Assembly: GCF_019649055.1 (NCBI RefSeq)
Contig: NW_026570228.1
Coordinates: 1,240,001-1,304,000 of the forward strand
Origin: Paramacrobiotus metropolitanus
Taxonomy: Eukaryota; Tardigrada; Eutardigrada; Parachela; Macrobiotidae
Reading direction: 5' to 3'
Length of the DNA: 64,000 bases
The position numbers and the translations under genes were made by a program. The notes beneath the pieces are model-generated. The model was not told where the DNA came from. It was given only the letters and a program-made list of their open reading frames with translations, and ran no database searches. Below, one piece after another: positions 11,187 to 22,150 of this stretch. The first letter of the stretch is position 1. The number at the start of each line of letters is the position of its first letter.

Positions 11187-12668
11187 AATATCCCGGTGGT
11201 GCGTGGCGCTGGTGGCCCGGGAAAATCATCATTCCGCCGGTGTCACACTCAGACTGGTGGTCGAAATGTTCCATGGCTGTCGTTCAGGGGCAGGATGACA
11301 GCAGCGCCATTTGGACAGACCTTTTGCCCCAACACCGCATTCGCTTCCACGTGCCGGACTACTGGTGGGCGGAGCAACCGAAGGAGCGGCAGAAGGTTCC
11401 GAATGTGACACTGCCAGTGTGCATACCGCCGGGGCAGTTTGTGAAGCGGTGTATGCCACTGCCCGACGATTGTCGTGGGGCATCCGAAGAACAGCTATTG
11501 CAGGTGAGGAATGGGGCGAACTTAAACGATTTCCATACTCTGGAATAGCTAGGTTACACTGCCGGTGAGGTGGTTTGCGTGGATATCGTGGACGGACAGT
11601 TGGAGTATATCGTGGACCAGTACGATAGCGTCTCGCTTCCGCAGCCAGAAGATTCGGCACAGGTTCGTCGACTATCATATCTGCTGTTATCCGTACAATT
11701 AAGTACGTTTTTTTCATGGGGAACCGTGGCTATCGTTTGTTTTTCTCGGCTTGTCGACTTGTTGTTATGCTTGCTTACAGGAAATCGTTAAACCGCTGCA
11801 CCGCGCGCTAACCCTCTGGATTCCGTATATTCTGAAGACTGAATCGGGAATGAATCGGGAATGATCGGTGAGTCCCCCGTACTGGGAGTGGACGTGTGGC
11901 AGCAAGTGTTTGCCCATCTGGACACGGTAACGCGGACCATGCTGCGCAGGGTGTGCTGCTTGTGGGAGGCTATCTTGGACACACCTGCTCTAGCGGCTGA
12001 TATTGTCATCGAAATTAGCGATGCCAGCGGACATCTGCGCTGTCTTTACTGCACAGGATACACCATAACTGCACCGATCTTCAAATGTCTACATCCCACT
12101 ATCAAGCACGTTATCCTGCATAGCCGCGGCCCCGAAACGTGCTACAGTATAGATGGCGTCTTTGCTTTGCTAAGTATGATTCACTTTGGTGCGCGGGTTC
12201 GTCCCGGAATCCAACTGACGGCAGTATATGTTGTCGGCGTTGGAGATTTGATGGCGAACGTCAACTACGAGTTCTCTCTCGCTGATCCAATCAACACGGG
12301 GCCCGAGGTCTGCATTGCATAATCCTGAAGCATTTAGCGGAACGGGAACGTCGCGTTGTACCGCGAAAAACCTGCATCATTTCGTCGCATTGTGCCGCGG
12401 TCCGTCGTGTAATGCCATCAATCTTGTCCGCTGCGGGGTGTGCCTGGAATATAACATGCTGGATATATGTGAAAGGTTAATTCGACTTGACATTGACATG
12501 CCGATGACGCGTCTGCCGCTGAGCGGGGATTTCGCGTCGGCGTTGTGGGGTGCGTTGGAGGCGGCGCTGGCGGCATCCAGCGACAACGACGTCTGTGCAC
12601 TGACGGACTGGTTGAGCGCGATCGCAACAGAGAATAACCAATGGGTCCAGCGCACGGCAGTCTGGAAA
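11187..12668 (+). pseudogene. F-box family copy D, 5'-truncated, no exon 3
   Basis: Exon 1 starts abruptly in Y-P-G-G-A-W-R-W-W at about 11187 and runs to the donor at 11662, with a TAG at 11546-11548 where J has Trp (F-D-W-L-G). Exon 2 is 11780-12668. An 11-bp tandem duplication (GAATCGGGAAT) at about 11838-11860 shifts the frame just before the F-box, and a 2-nt deletion near 12312 shifts it again in the middle. The F-box itself (LGVDVWQQVFAHLD) and the last third are well kept. After the exon 2 donor the intron matches copy J up to 12796, where an unrelated repeat begins, and exon 3 is missing. Plus-strand subfamily (LAADI). Confidence 0.75.
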
Positions 12669-12796
12669 GTAAGGACCTGTGTTGAAAGAATACAATCATA
12701 TACGTAACTGAAGTTTGTCACAACCAGTGTTATCAGCACTTCCACAGTGCGCACTCGTATAAGTTATTCTGTTTTCTACAAATGACTGACAACACA

Positions 12797-13085
12797 GTGG
12801 GTAAAACGTGGCACTGGCACCAGCCAATGGCATGGCAGGCGATAAATCCTGGTGACTCTGGCAACTGGCAGTCAATACAACCTGGCAAATGCCAAATAAA
12901 ATGTGGCTCCACATATGCGAAGCAGATTCGGAGTGTTTGGTCAACTATAGTCGCCGGAAGTGTTGCCAGCATACGATCATTTTAACATGTGTAGATCGAA
13001 CAGCACTGACCATGCGCGAAGTGCGCATGTACAGATCTGTAAGCGCATCTGTAAGCGCCGGCAAAAAATCTGTTAAAGGTCACAT
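12797..13085. repeat. Dispersed repeat X, copy 1
   Basis: It shares with 16758-17035 a start of GGGTAAAAC, alternating TGGCA/TGCCA motifs, AAAATGTGGC, and a tail with CTGGCCATGCACAAAGTGCG-like sequence. The start coincides exactly with the point where the intron of copy D stops matching copy J, so it is probably an inserted element. No coding potential was seen and the element class is unknown. Confidence 0.5.
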
Positions 13086-14002
13086 TGGCCCTCTCGGCAT
13101 TTTGCCATCTGCGCAAGTGCCACATCAGTACTTAGAACCCTATACTGACAGTGTGTTTATGTATTACTGTATAATAGGATTAAGAGTGAAAGCAGAATGG
13201 TAAGTAGGTGCTTCTAAAATTACTTGACCTTATGTAATCGAAGCCCACCGCACTTTTTTATGCAGTTTTATACCATAAGAACAAATAGCCACTAACGGGG
13301 AAACCGTAGAGTACACTGCTCTACGGGGAAAGCCCGCAAATCTTGAAGGAGACATATTACAAATATAAGGTACCAGTAAACATTTTGCACAGTACCAATG
13401 TTTACTGAACTCAAATGTGAAATACATTTTGCAAATGCTGATGGTGGACTTGTCCCAACCGACTCTTGACAACTGGCAAAATACTGTAATAATATCCTCC
13501 GGACTGAAGTCTTGCAACTCTTTTTTGACGCACCATCCGTTTACGTGAAAGTGTGCATTACTGATATTGTCCATGATCAGTTTGCCCTCTTTTTTGAACG
13601 TGCGCGGGATACGGGATACCTACAATAAAAAAAGAAAAAGTAGTCGTACGGAAAATTGCTAGAGACTAGAGTAGTATTTGGCAACAGCTGCACGAAAACT
13701 GTAAAGGCAGTGCCTGCTTTGTTTGTAACTTTGTTCCACTAATTTCGCTTTCACCATCGGCTGGCCAGCTTTGTTGTTTAATTCACACAACTATTTACTG
13801 CTTTTCTGCTTTCTGTTCCCTGCCTAATTAGTTGTGCAACCGTTTACAACTGAAACCGGTTCGAGTGTAATATGTTTTAATAACCGGCTGTTTGAATGAT
13901 GCAGTGGAAATGGGCAGTCGTTAAAAATTCCGAATTATTAATGCAAACTACTCAGCAGTTTTCAAGAAAATATGCACAACTGCAAGAGATGTTACCACAT
14001 AC
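13086..14002. other. Stretch without recognisable genes
   Basis: The only notable open frame is a 114-codon one on the minus strand (13230-13574) with no family I recognise. I do not call it a gene. Nothing else stands out. Confidence 0.4.
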
Positions 14003-14240
14003 AGGTTAACCCAACTAAAACCTTTCTGAACCAACTGAACCCAACCTAATCTTCGGTTAAATTGTGAGTTAACCGGCTGAACCCAACCAAAACCTTACTG
14101 AACCAACTGAACCCAACCGAGAAGTCAGTGAACCCACTGAACCCAAACTAAACTTACTGAACTCACTGAACGCACTTACTAAACAAAGTGAACCTAATGA
14201 ACCAACTTATTGAGCTAAATAATTAAGCTGAATTCGCTGA
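14003..14240. repeat. Degenerate minisatellite, CTGAACCCAACC-type unit
   Basis: A unit of about 12 to 16 bases (AACCAACTGAACCCAACC and variants such as AACCCACTGAACCC) repeats with many substitutions over about 230 bases. It lies between copy D and the receptor gene. The next 600 bases (14241-14850) hold nothing I can name. Confidence 0.6.
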
Positions 14241-14854
14241 ATTAACTTACCCTACGTTACGTAGAGGTTCCCTCCCCTTTCCCTGTACTTTAGTGATTAG
14301 TCTACGACGTAATGCGGTACAGTATTTTTCGTACGTATCAGAGGCGAGTACGTTCCTTCGGGGTGTACGTACGTTGAAGTTCACTGCACTACCATACTCG
14401 GTTAGCCGTTATGGGAAAGTTTTGTTGATCCATAAGTAGTGCGTAACGTTAGAGACACAAGCACTGGGCGCCGAGTCCTTGCGAGACGAAATTTCATGGA
14501 CTACCAATAAATACGTCGCCAGCAAACCGATAATCTGAAACAGCAAATTTCTTATTTTTGTTCTCACGTTAATAGCATCAGTGGAACTGATCTAGCAAAT
14601 GGACTTTTAAAGAATCACTTGTGTACCGTGAAAATAAAGTTGGTATCCAGAACGACCAAACTCCATCCAGTAAATGCCACGGGAGAATCATTGAGACTGT
14701 TTCCGTATTTTTCCATTCGAATGAAACTTTTCCATTATTGTGTAAAAGACTGGCACAATGCCATGCGCCTGTAGATCATTATTAATCTGATATTACACTC
14801 CTGCGCACACTTGCATGGCAAATTTACTTTAATTGTAAAATGCGTATAAAACAT

Positions 14855-14860
14855 TTTATT
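14855..14860 (-). other. Poly(A) signal of the receptor gene
   Basis: AATAAA on the minus strand, about 20 bases after the stop codon of the 7TM gene. This short spacing is consistent with a compact 3' UTR. Confidence 0.45.
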
Positions 14861-14877
14861 CTATGGTATAAAACATA

Positions 14878-16041
14878 TTATTCTACCTGTTTACGTATTC
14901 TATGGTACGAGAATGGACTAAGTCTTACAACAATGGCTTGTAAGAACTTTGAGTAGAACCGTACTTTTACTTTGACGAAACTAGCTGCGACGAGGCAGAT
15001 GAAAAGGTGCGCCGAATTGGAAGCCACTTCAAAAACACCCGAGAGAAAGTCTTCCATGGTTGGTTTTATGAAAAATCCCAGTGGAACAGTTAATGGGCCT
15101 TCTGTGATGTGGCCGACCATCAGTACGATTTCCACAGTGCAGCAGCAAATAAAGAGGAAAATTCCCGGGGCAAAGACGTCATCGAAGCGACCAACGACAC
15201 GGGACAATCTTAGATGGATCAATCGCAACTCTTCCAGCTTTTGCGCAAATTGTACAGGTGTCATCGCGTTCCTCTCGAGGTGGTCACAGATATTGGTGAC
15301 TCGGCGACAAATTTTGTCGAAACTGCAGCCAATGAGGAAGCCTAGCGATGAGTAAAAAACGGCCAACGTATAGATTGGCATCGTGCCGCTCAGTACTGGA
15401 ATTATCTGAAAGCAGATAATGGCCCACACTGTAGGGATCTCTATTCCAAAAATACTGGATGCAGTAGGAGACCAAATGGCGCCATGCAGATGAGAATATA
15501 CCCATAGCAGTACAACAATAACGCCGCCCAAGGCGTAGCGACGAAGTGTCTTCATTAAACGCGCATAAATGCGGGGCTCGATGGGGTACTCTTTACAAAT
15601 CAACTGCAAATCTTCCACAGCATGATGCAGAGATCGCGATGCATATACACATACAAAAATCAACACTATAGCAAATATTTCAAAGTCGAAAATAATGGCG
15701 GCTGCCAGAGCCAACCTGGGTATACCATCTGCCGAGGTGACCGTGTGTATTGTCTGATACGTTACTGCGCTTATGGCCGACAAGCCGATTCCGGAGGCCA
15801 CGATCCACAGTGCAGCCACCATTGTACCCGAAGTGGACAGTTTTCTCTCTCCCAATTGATGATTCCAGACATGCAGTCCGCCCAGTCGCAACAAAGCCAT
15901 TATTGCGCTAAAGACATTATCAAATGTTAATACGCATGGTTCGGCTGCCATTTTGTAAGCGAAAAAGATCGCAAAACCACTCCTAAGATACCAAGTAAAC
16001 CATGAAGCGCAAACCAGACCAATAATAATTATCACCATCAC
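14878..16041 (-). CDS. Gustatory-receptor-like 7TM chemoreceptor
   Basis: An uninterrupted 387-codon frame with about seven to eight hydrophobic spans (roughly residues 3-28, 42-58, 73-94, 115-134, 169-187, 200-236, 290-310, 341-358). A long polar loop between the sixth and seventh spans contains LRLIHLRLSRVVGRFDDVF, which fits the conserved pre-TM7 segment of invertebrate gustatory receptors. Such receptors are ligand-gated cation channels in the plasma membrane of sensory cells. The canonical C-terminal TY-x5-QF motif is not evident, so this may be a Gr-like relative or the C-terminal exon could lie elsewhere. The Met-Met start at 16041 is the first available. The open frame has no introns. 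It is the only single-copy host gene I can name in the window. Confidence 0.6.
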   Translation of the reverse strand: MMVIIIIGLVCASWFTWYLRSGFAIFFAYKMAAEPCVLTFDNVFSAIMALLRLGGLHVWNHQLGERKLSTSGTMVAALWIVASGIGLSAISAVTYQTIHTVTSADGIPRLALAAAIIFDFEIFAIVLIFVCVYASRSLHHAVEDLQLICKEYPIEPRIYARLMKTLRRYALGGVIVVLLWVYSHLHGAIWSPTASSIFGIEIPTVWAIICFQIIPVLSGTMPIYTLAVFYSSLGFLIGCSFDKICRRVTNICDHLERNAMTPVQFAQKLEELRLIHLRLSRVVGRFDDVFAPGIFLFICCCTVEIVLMVGHITEGPLTVPLGFFIKPTMEDFLSGVFEVASNSAHLFICLVAASFVKVKVRFYSKFLQAIVVRLSPFSYHRIRKQVE

Positions 16042-16559
16042 ACCGTGTATGCTTCAGAAGAATCTTCCTGCTCGTAGTTTATTACCAACTGTCAGACAAA
16101 ATCGCTTGTCGAACGTGTAAATTGAAAGGCCACGAGTTGCGTCTGTGTGCTCACATCGCTTTGGGAATGCAACAGCCGTTAAAACAGCAAACAGAAGGGT
16201 CCCCTGTTTGAAATTTCACTGTCGAGAGGAGGAAATACATTAGAGGATTTGCAATATTCCAGCCAGCTAAGCAGAGTTAATGTGCACTGGGACCGGTACG
16301 ACATCACTGGCCTACATGTTTATTGACTTCTATATAGACACTGGGATTAATAGCCCTTTCCATAGTCCGAAGTCATTTGACAGGGTTAATTTGTACATGT
16401 TTTGCTGCCTCTGCAAATTCCTTTATATTATCAATGTGGGCAGCAGGTGCAAGTCGCGTACAAAAAATTGGCAGTTTATTTTCGCTAGGAATACCAGCTT
16501 CGGACGTGGAGTCTTTTCCGGATGTAACTGCGTGGACTACCAATAAACAACCACCTGGG

Positions 16560-16757
16560 ATGCTCTGTAATTCATTTAAGTTATTTGATTATAACCATCA
16601 CTCCCAAACCGAAAGTTACGCGCACAACCCGCTTTCACGGCAATATATAGATAAATCTGGATATACATGTAGAACGTCTCAAAGCAAAGCAAAAAAGTGC
16701 TTGAAGCGCGTAAAAAAGAAAGTTTCCGCCCAGAAACACGCATATGGTACCAGGGGC
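16560..16757. mobile_element. Partial copy of the TA-flanked MITE family 1
   Basis: It matches the 3' half of the element at 17264-17947: ACTCCCGAACCGAAAGTTGC-like core, the AAAAAGTG run and the GGTACCA near the end. Repeat X copy 2 starts where it stops, which suggests a nested insertion. From 16042 to 16559 I see no gene. Confidence 0.45.
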
Positions 16758-17035
16758 AGGGGGTAAAACCTGGCATTGGCACCTGCCAGTGGCACTGCCA
16801 ATGGCATGGCAAGCGATAAAACCTGGCAGATGCCGCATAAAATGTGGCACAACTAATAAGCGGGTTTATAGCGTTGGGTCAGTTTCATATTTCTTTAACG
16901 TTTTGTCAGCATATACGGTAGTCAATTTTAATGTGGTAAGAGCATTACTGGCCATGCACAAAGTGCGTAAGTAAGCGCCGACATACAAAATTTATTTGAA
17001 ATGGTGACATTGTATTTTGCGTTTGCGCGAAGTAC
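16758..17035. repeat. Dispersed repeat X, copy 2
   Basis: Second copy of the repeat at 12797-13085, with the same GGGTAAAACCTGGCA head and the GCCATGCACAAAGTGCGTAAG-like tail. Divergence between the two is substantial. Confidence 0.5.
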
Positions 17036-17263
17036 CGCGAGACATGAAAGACAAGGCGCGTTAAAAATACAGTCGCGGTACTTTTTGACTAACTCTAGAA
17101 GGCAGCCGGCTGGAATACGGCTTGCGGTAAAACGCGGTGTTGTATTCGGTTAACAAAGGTATAAGTACAGCTGACACACTACTCAAAGCATGCTTTTACT
17201 CGATTTTCGTTGAACTTCTGTAGTATTCGGCAAAATGGTAACATAAGCAGGTCCAAGAAATTG

Positions 17264-17947
17264 AGGGAAGTGCGCCGCAATGGCGGTTCATGGTGCAAAA
17301 TTGGTGTACATAAAAGAACACTCTCGCTTTCGCCTATCTCAAATCTTTTTTCCTTTATTTAGGTCATTCTATAGTCAAACGGTTTGTATACGCTGGCGTG
17401 AAAATAGTGATCTTCAGGGTAATGGGCCTTTGCATGCAGTTTGAAGACGATCGATCTACAATGAAACTTGTGCAAAACTCTCTGCGTTTGAACTACGGAA
17501 GCTGTTTCTCATCATTACTGTCTCTCCTTGACGCTGCACGCATAAACGGCAAGTCAGGTTTCCATAATCTGTTTCCAATTTGAAAATATTTTGTGTAAGA
17601 TTCATTTTAAATTTTTTTAACACATCTGGGAAAACTAGGCTCGGCGTAAGAATGGATGTCCTCGTGGTAATAGATGTTATCGTGCAAAATTTGGAGACCG
17701 ATTTATTATGAGACTTTAGTACAATACACCCCTGTAAATCTGAAATTTTATTTCGCCCACAACTCCCGAACCGAAAGTTGCGCGCGCAAACGGTCTTCAC
17801 GTCAATGGATACAACTCATTTGGCTAAAACAAAATGTCTTAAAATATTGCCAAAAAGTGTTACGGAGTTCACGGAAGCAAAAGTTACCGTGCAGGATGCA
17901 CGTATGCGAATTTGGTACCACGTACCGCCGGTGCCGGCACAATTCCT
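17264..17947. mobile_element. MITE family 1, copy at 17.3 kb
   Basis: Ends AGGGAAGTGCGCCG and its inverse near GCCGGCACAATTCCT match the ends of the copies at 32706 and 63400. The TA flanks expected of a Tc1/mariner-type element are mutated here. The inside is non-coding with short shared blocks, including GGGCCTTTGCA and GTTGCGCGCGCAAACGG. A non-autonomous element is inferred. Confidence 0.5.
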
Positions 17948-18265
17948 TTGAGTAGAAAGCCATATAGCCGGAAGTGAGCAAAACGATCTTCGGTTTATAC
18001 TTTATACTCGAAATTTAATTGTGCAAAACGCAGAAATTATAGATCGAATTTCAACTGGAATTTGCTACTTCCTGATGCCTATGATACAATTTAGGATATT
18101 TCCGACAGGAGATATCCATGTAAAATGTCAGTAATAAGTGAGGCAAAAGACGTGCAAACACAAAGTATTTAAAGGTTTCTACCGTACTTACTAACTCATG
18201 CAAATTGGCATAACAGTCGAATCTGAGAACGCAGATACAGACTAACACAAATTTGTCTTTACATA

Positions 18266-19011
18266 CAGCCCTGCCGGGCCAAGTTGGGACAGCCACGAAA
18301 ATTCCTCTTTTTTTACCAATGAAGTCTAAAATTTTTATTTAACTGTTTCATGATAGCTTTTGGTCTGTAGCACCTTTCAAATTTTTATTTCGATGCAAAA
18401 AGCTGAAGTACAGGGAACGGGGGCTAATTGTTTAATTTAAGTTTTAGTGCAAAAATCGCGCTGCTTACTGAGAAAAAATCAAGCTCATTCGAAAATAATT
18501 TTAAAATTGGAGAAGGCTGGGAACCATCAACTAACAGCGTGGTTTTCTAACGGTCCCCTCCCACATTTCATCTAAACACTAACGTTCTGCCTAATGCGAT
18601 CCGGGCTCCAGGCAACCGCATTTCTCTGTTGGTACTCTTTAACATACAAGTCAATGGAAGATGCACCTTCCTTCGAGGTGATCTCAAGCACTGATCGCGC
18701 CAAAATTTTCTAGTGACCTCTAAAAGACACCCCATGGGTTACGCAATAGTTATAAAAAACGTAAACGCAGAAATATCAATTGGTGCATTTCTTAGAGCTG
18801 CAGTTATAAGCGGCCGAAAAATGACCACCACCCCGCCCTCTTAGTCGCCCCCTGGGTTCTTACTGCCGTGTCGAACGACAACAGCTTTAACACTACTGGA
18901 TTTGCAATAAAAAGTTACGCTAGAAGAGTTCAAATATAGAAACAAAGTCCTTTTTGGGAATTTATTTGAATTTACTTTACGCATCTGTCCCAACTTGGCC
19001 CGGCACCCCTG
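18266..19011. mobile_element. 746-bp TIR element, Tc1/mariner-like, TA target duplication
   Basis: The terminal inverted repeat of about 27 bases contains TGCCGGGCCAAGTTGGGACA at the left (from 18266) and its inverse at the right (to 19011). TA lies on both sides (18264-18265 and 19012-19013). No transposase frame is present, so this is a non-autonomous element. The spacer 17948-18265 before it has nothing recognisable. Confidence 0.65.
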
Positions 19012-19013
19012 TA

Positions 19014-19490
19014 GTACAGCGGAAGCCCTAAGACGGGCTCCCGTTTAGTTTGGGTTGGCTATTCGCCGCGCCACGACGCTAAATAGACCGACGCTGGTGG
19101 TCTAATTTTACACAATTGCAAGGCTTATAAACAGGAAGAAATCTTACTGTTTCTCTGGAAGCTAGCCGTGTGGAAAGGTGGAAGAACCAAAGGTTATTAC
19201 GACCGAACGAACGACAGAATGTCCATGGACAAGTTTATTCAAATTTAGGAAAGTTACTCAATCACTGACTGATCAGCGTCCAAATTTCACCGTCTCACAT
19301 CACACCGATAAACACCGAAACACACTAGCCAGCTGTGACTCATCATTCCGCACAGACTGACCAATCAAATAAAGTTATAATTATTAGAATTATCAACAGT
19401 TGCTATAATAGTGCGCCCCACTATGAGATCCTATCCACCTTAATGGAGTCCACATTTAATAATATTCACAATACCCCACATTGACGGTAT
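19014..19490. other. Left flank of the LTR element, possible 5' end of the RLE retroelement
   Basis: Removing the LTR element and one GTAT joins ...CCACATTGACG to GTATTTCCGG. The join gives P-T-L-T-V-F-P-V-V-R-V-P-K in the frame of the downstream retroelement, which suggests that at least the last 100 or so bases here belong to it. No other gene is seen. Inference from one junction. Confidence 0.4.
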
Positions 19491-19733
19491 TGTCATGCGG
19501 TGTATCGGATGGCAGTTACGTTAGAATTGGATAGAAGGGATGCGTGCACGGCGACTAGAAAATCATTCTTGTTTTTGCTTTTCTGCCATTTTCTATATTT
19601 TTTAGCTTTTCTTCTGATGCGGAGCAGTAAATCTGCTGGGAGACGTAACAAAAGTGAATTTGTCGTGTCCCGTTCTTTTCCGCAGTAGGGAAAACCTAGA
19701 AAATCAAGGGGGTATCGAATTGCCCTTGTGACA
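19491..19733 (+). repeat. 5' LTR
   Basis: 243 bp with 5-base inverted ends TGTCA/TGACA. It is practically identical to the LTR at 28066-28308. An LTR carries the promoter and poly(A) site of the element. Confidence 0.93.
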
Positions 19734-19735
19734 AG

Positions 19736-19747
19736 TGGCGCTCCTGT
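19736..19747 (+). other. Probable primer binding site
   Basis: TGGCGCTCCTGT begins two bases after the 5' LTR. A TGG start complements the CCA end of a tRNA. I could not assign the tRNA. Confidence 0.5.
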
Positions 19748-19811
19748 TAAAAGATCACCACCTCTTGTATACCGGTATCGGGGAACCCGACGAAAAATTC
19801 GTGGTTCGCCA

Positions 19812-22145
19812 ATGACTTTACGTAGTGGCCGTCGATTTCAGATGGAACAAGAATCGGAAAGGTACAACGAAGTGAACGCGGTTCAAGACCCGTTAAATTT
19901 AAGCGCGGAAAACAATCGCGCTGACCCAGTTGTAGAAGACCTTGTAGACGAAGAGCCGCCTGCAGTCTTCCGCAGTCCTCGGGCTGCTACTCAAATGTAT
20001 GCGGATACTATCCCCCAGAATAGCGTAGTAAAGCCTTTACCAAAGAATAAACAGGCTTCGTTTGGTAATTCCGGGCAGATTATTGTAACACCGGGCGGTG
20101 TTCGACGTGATAGCGCGATGTCAGAGTATGTCGAGCCAGCAGCGGGTTTCAGCAGTTCCCGGACTGCTATTTGTGGTTATGGGGACGGCACGCCCTCCAC
20201 CAGTGCACCACAGCGTTGGGAAAAGATTGCGGGGACTTTTCAAGACAATTTCGTGCTACCTTCGGTCGGTATAAGGCAAAACGATGTGAGAGAAGAGGAC
20301 GGAGAAAGCGATGCGTTTAGAGCAGATCACAGCCGTTCCTGGCCTGCTCCTCAATCTTATGAGGAAGGTGTGCCATCTAGTAACAGCCCAAAACCACCGC
20401 CAAGAAGTAAAAGGGCTTCTCTTCCACAATCGGTGCAGTATTTATCACCGCCCGCCGGTGATCGTCAGGGTAACGCTGGCGACCGTAGCCACAGCTCGCA
20501 CGGGCAGACACTGCCGTGCTTCGACGATTTGGACACGTCAGACCGTATATTTTCTCAACGCCATTCGAGTGGCGTTCCTGTACGACGTTCTGTTATGATA
20601 CAGGAACAGGGCGAAATGGCCCGAAGACCCGAATTAGGCGTGGAATACGGTGTACCCCGTGGCGAATCACGCCAGCCAGTCATCCCCCATCCTACACGCT
20701 TACATTCAGAAAAGGATTCCCTAACACGCGAGAATATTCGTCTCAAAAGAGAGCTAGATGAGCTACGCGCAAAACTTTTCCGGTTAGATGTCGAAGAGCT
20801 AGACAGCCGGCGGAGTTTTCGTCCAAATTTGTCGGGAAATCAGGGCGTCGGACCTGCGCCGCCTGTTCGAACGCAACGTGAACGTGCTTGCAGTAGCCGT
20901 AACGTCGTTGAGCGGCCGCCGGCTTCTGCGGGTGCTGTCTATGGGGATGATTTAGCAGGTGGCTCAGCTGAGTTGGTTCAACAAGTTGCCGCGCTGCTGA
21001 CCCCGTATTTTCAGGGATGGCCGGCTCCCCAGTCGTTTTCTAAAGAGATCCCTGCTGCAGGGCGGGCATCCTTTAACGGTCCATCAGGCGATCGTTTTCC
21101 TGCTCCAACAATGAATACCAATTCAGTGTCCGGAGACAGCTTTGAGGATGAAGGCTTTCACAGGCCGAGAATGGTCGGGCGGACAATGGCGCTGCCACCG
21201 GCGCGCTTCGAACCATTTAACGCCTCACGTGGCGTTTCGTACGTTCAGAAAAACCAGCGGGTTAAAACCCCTATCTTCAAGGGAGAAAAAGACGAGCGCA
21301 TCGAATGCTGGGTTCAGCGCTATGAGGCAGTAGCCGTAAAAAATGGATGGGATGATTATTTTAAATGCGTTGAATTGATTAATGCACTCCAGGGAAATGC
21401 TGCCAAATTTTACGATAAAATGGTGCAGTTGTTTCCCGAGGGTTTATGCTGGAATGAGTGGAAAGCCAAGCTGCAGGATAAATATTTCGATAAGGATCGA
21501 CAGTTTTTTGCGGCGCAGCAGCTGGCTAACCGCATGTACGATTGTAAGGAAACGGTCGACGACTATTACGAGGCCGTCATCGAGTTGATTGCCGACGTAG
21601 ATTACGAAATGAGCCCAAAGATGCAGGCTCATTATCTGGTCAATGGGCTTCGCTCCCATTCGGAGCTGTACAAATTGGTGGCAGCACAAATGCCACAGAC
21701 TGTAGCGGCTTTCTTGACAGCTGCTCGCAACTGCAAGCGGATTGTAGACCAAACGGCCGCTGACCGCCGGCAGTCAGAATCGAGTAATCGAACGGTTGCA
21801 TTCAGCGATCAACGACAGACAAGTAGACGCGACCAGCGGTATTCAAATGCTAAAGTGCAGGATAGCAATGCTGCCACTTCCGGTGAGGATGGCACGTCAG
21901 ACATTAGTCGACCGCCGTCGCGACCCCGCACTCCGACAACGCCCGAGCCTGGCGACGCAAAGCTCGGTGTCACCTGTTTTACATGTGGTGAGAAGGGACA
22001 CTACAGTACTACGTGTCAATGGCATTCAGTGCCATTTGTGAATCTGCCTGAGTCTGTGCAGCAGTATCAAACCGCCAGGAAACAGCAGTTTAAGGGAACT
22101 GCACCACCTCGGGCTCCGACTCCAAAAAACGTGAAGCAGCAGTAA
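19812..22145 (+). CDS. gag: Gag polyprotein of the Ty3/gypsy element
   Basis: The open frame runs in from the LTR. The first ATG is at 19812, giving 777 residues. The long N-terminal part is low-complexity and rich in Pro, Ser and Arg. A short coiled coil lies at about residues 306-335 (ENIRLKRELDELRAKLF). A helical capsid-like region follows at about 470-650 (ECWVQRYEAV and KLQDKYFDKD are typical Ty3/gypsy Gag motifs). A CCHC zinc knuckle, CFTCGEKGHYSTTC, is at 21975-22016 near the C-terminus. The protein should form the virus-like particle and bind RNA. Nearly 470 residues ahead of the capsid region is long for Ty3/gypsy. The frame closes with TAA only five bases before the protease frame opens. 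Confidence 0.88.
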   Translation: MTLRSGRRFQMEQESERYNEVNAVQDPLNLSAENNRADPVVEDLVDEEPPAVFRSPRAATQMYADTIPQNSVVKPLPKNKQASFGNSGQIIVTPGGVRRDSAMSEYVEPAAGFSSSRTAICGYGDGTPSTSAPQRWEKIAGTFQDNFVLPSVGIRQNDVREEDGESDAFRADHSRSWPAPQSYEEGVPSSNSPKPPPRSKRASLPQSVQYLSPPAGDRQGNAGDRSHSSHGQTLPCFDDLDTSDRIFSQRHSSGVPVRRSVMIQEQGEMARRPELGVEYGVPRGESRQPVIPHPTRLHSEKDSLTRENIRLKRELDELRAKLFRLDVEELDSRRSFRPNLSGNQGVGPAPPVRTQRERACSSRNVVERPPASAGAVYGDDLAGGSAELVQQVAALLTPYFQGWPAPQSFSKEIPAAGRASFNGPSGDRFPAPTMNTNSVSGDSFEDEGFHRPRMVGRTMALPPARFEPFNASRGVSYVQKNQRVKTPIFKGEKDERIECWVQRYEAVAVKNGWDDYFKCVELINALQGNAAKFYDKMVQLFPEGLCWNEWKAKLQDKYFDKDRQFFAAQQLANRMYDCKETVDDYYEAVIELIADVDYEMSPKMQAHYLVNGLRSHSELYKLVAAQMPQTVAAFLTAARNCKRIVDQTAADRRQSESSNRTVAFSDQRQTSRRDQRYSNAKVQDSNAATSGEDGTSDISRPPSRPRTPTTPEPGDAKLGVTCFTCGEKGHYSTTCQWHSVPFVNLPESVQQYQTARKQQFKGTAPPRAPTPKNVKQQ

Positions 22146-22150
22146 ATTGA

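Noticed and set aside
13230-13574. 114-codon minus-strand frame starting MDNISNAHFHVNG
   Set aside because: No family resemblance, no paralogue in the window, no clear splice or poly(A) context. Length is within what chance gives in 64 kb.
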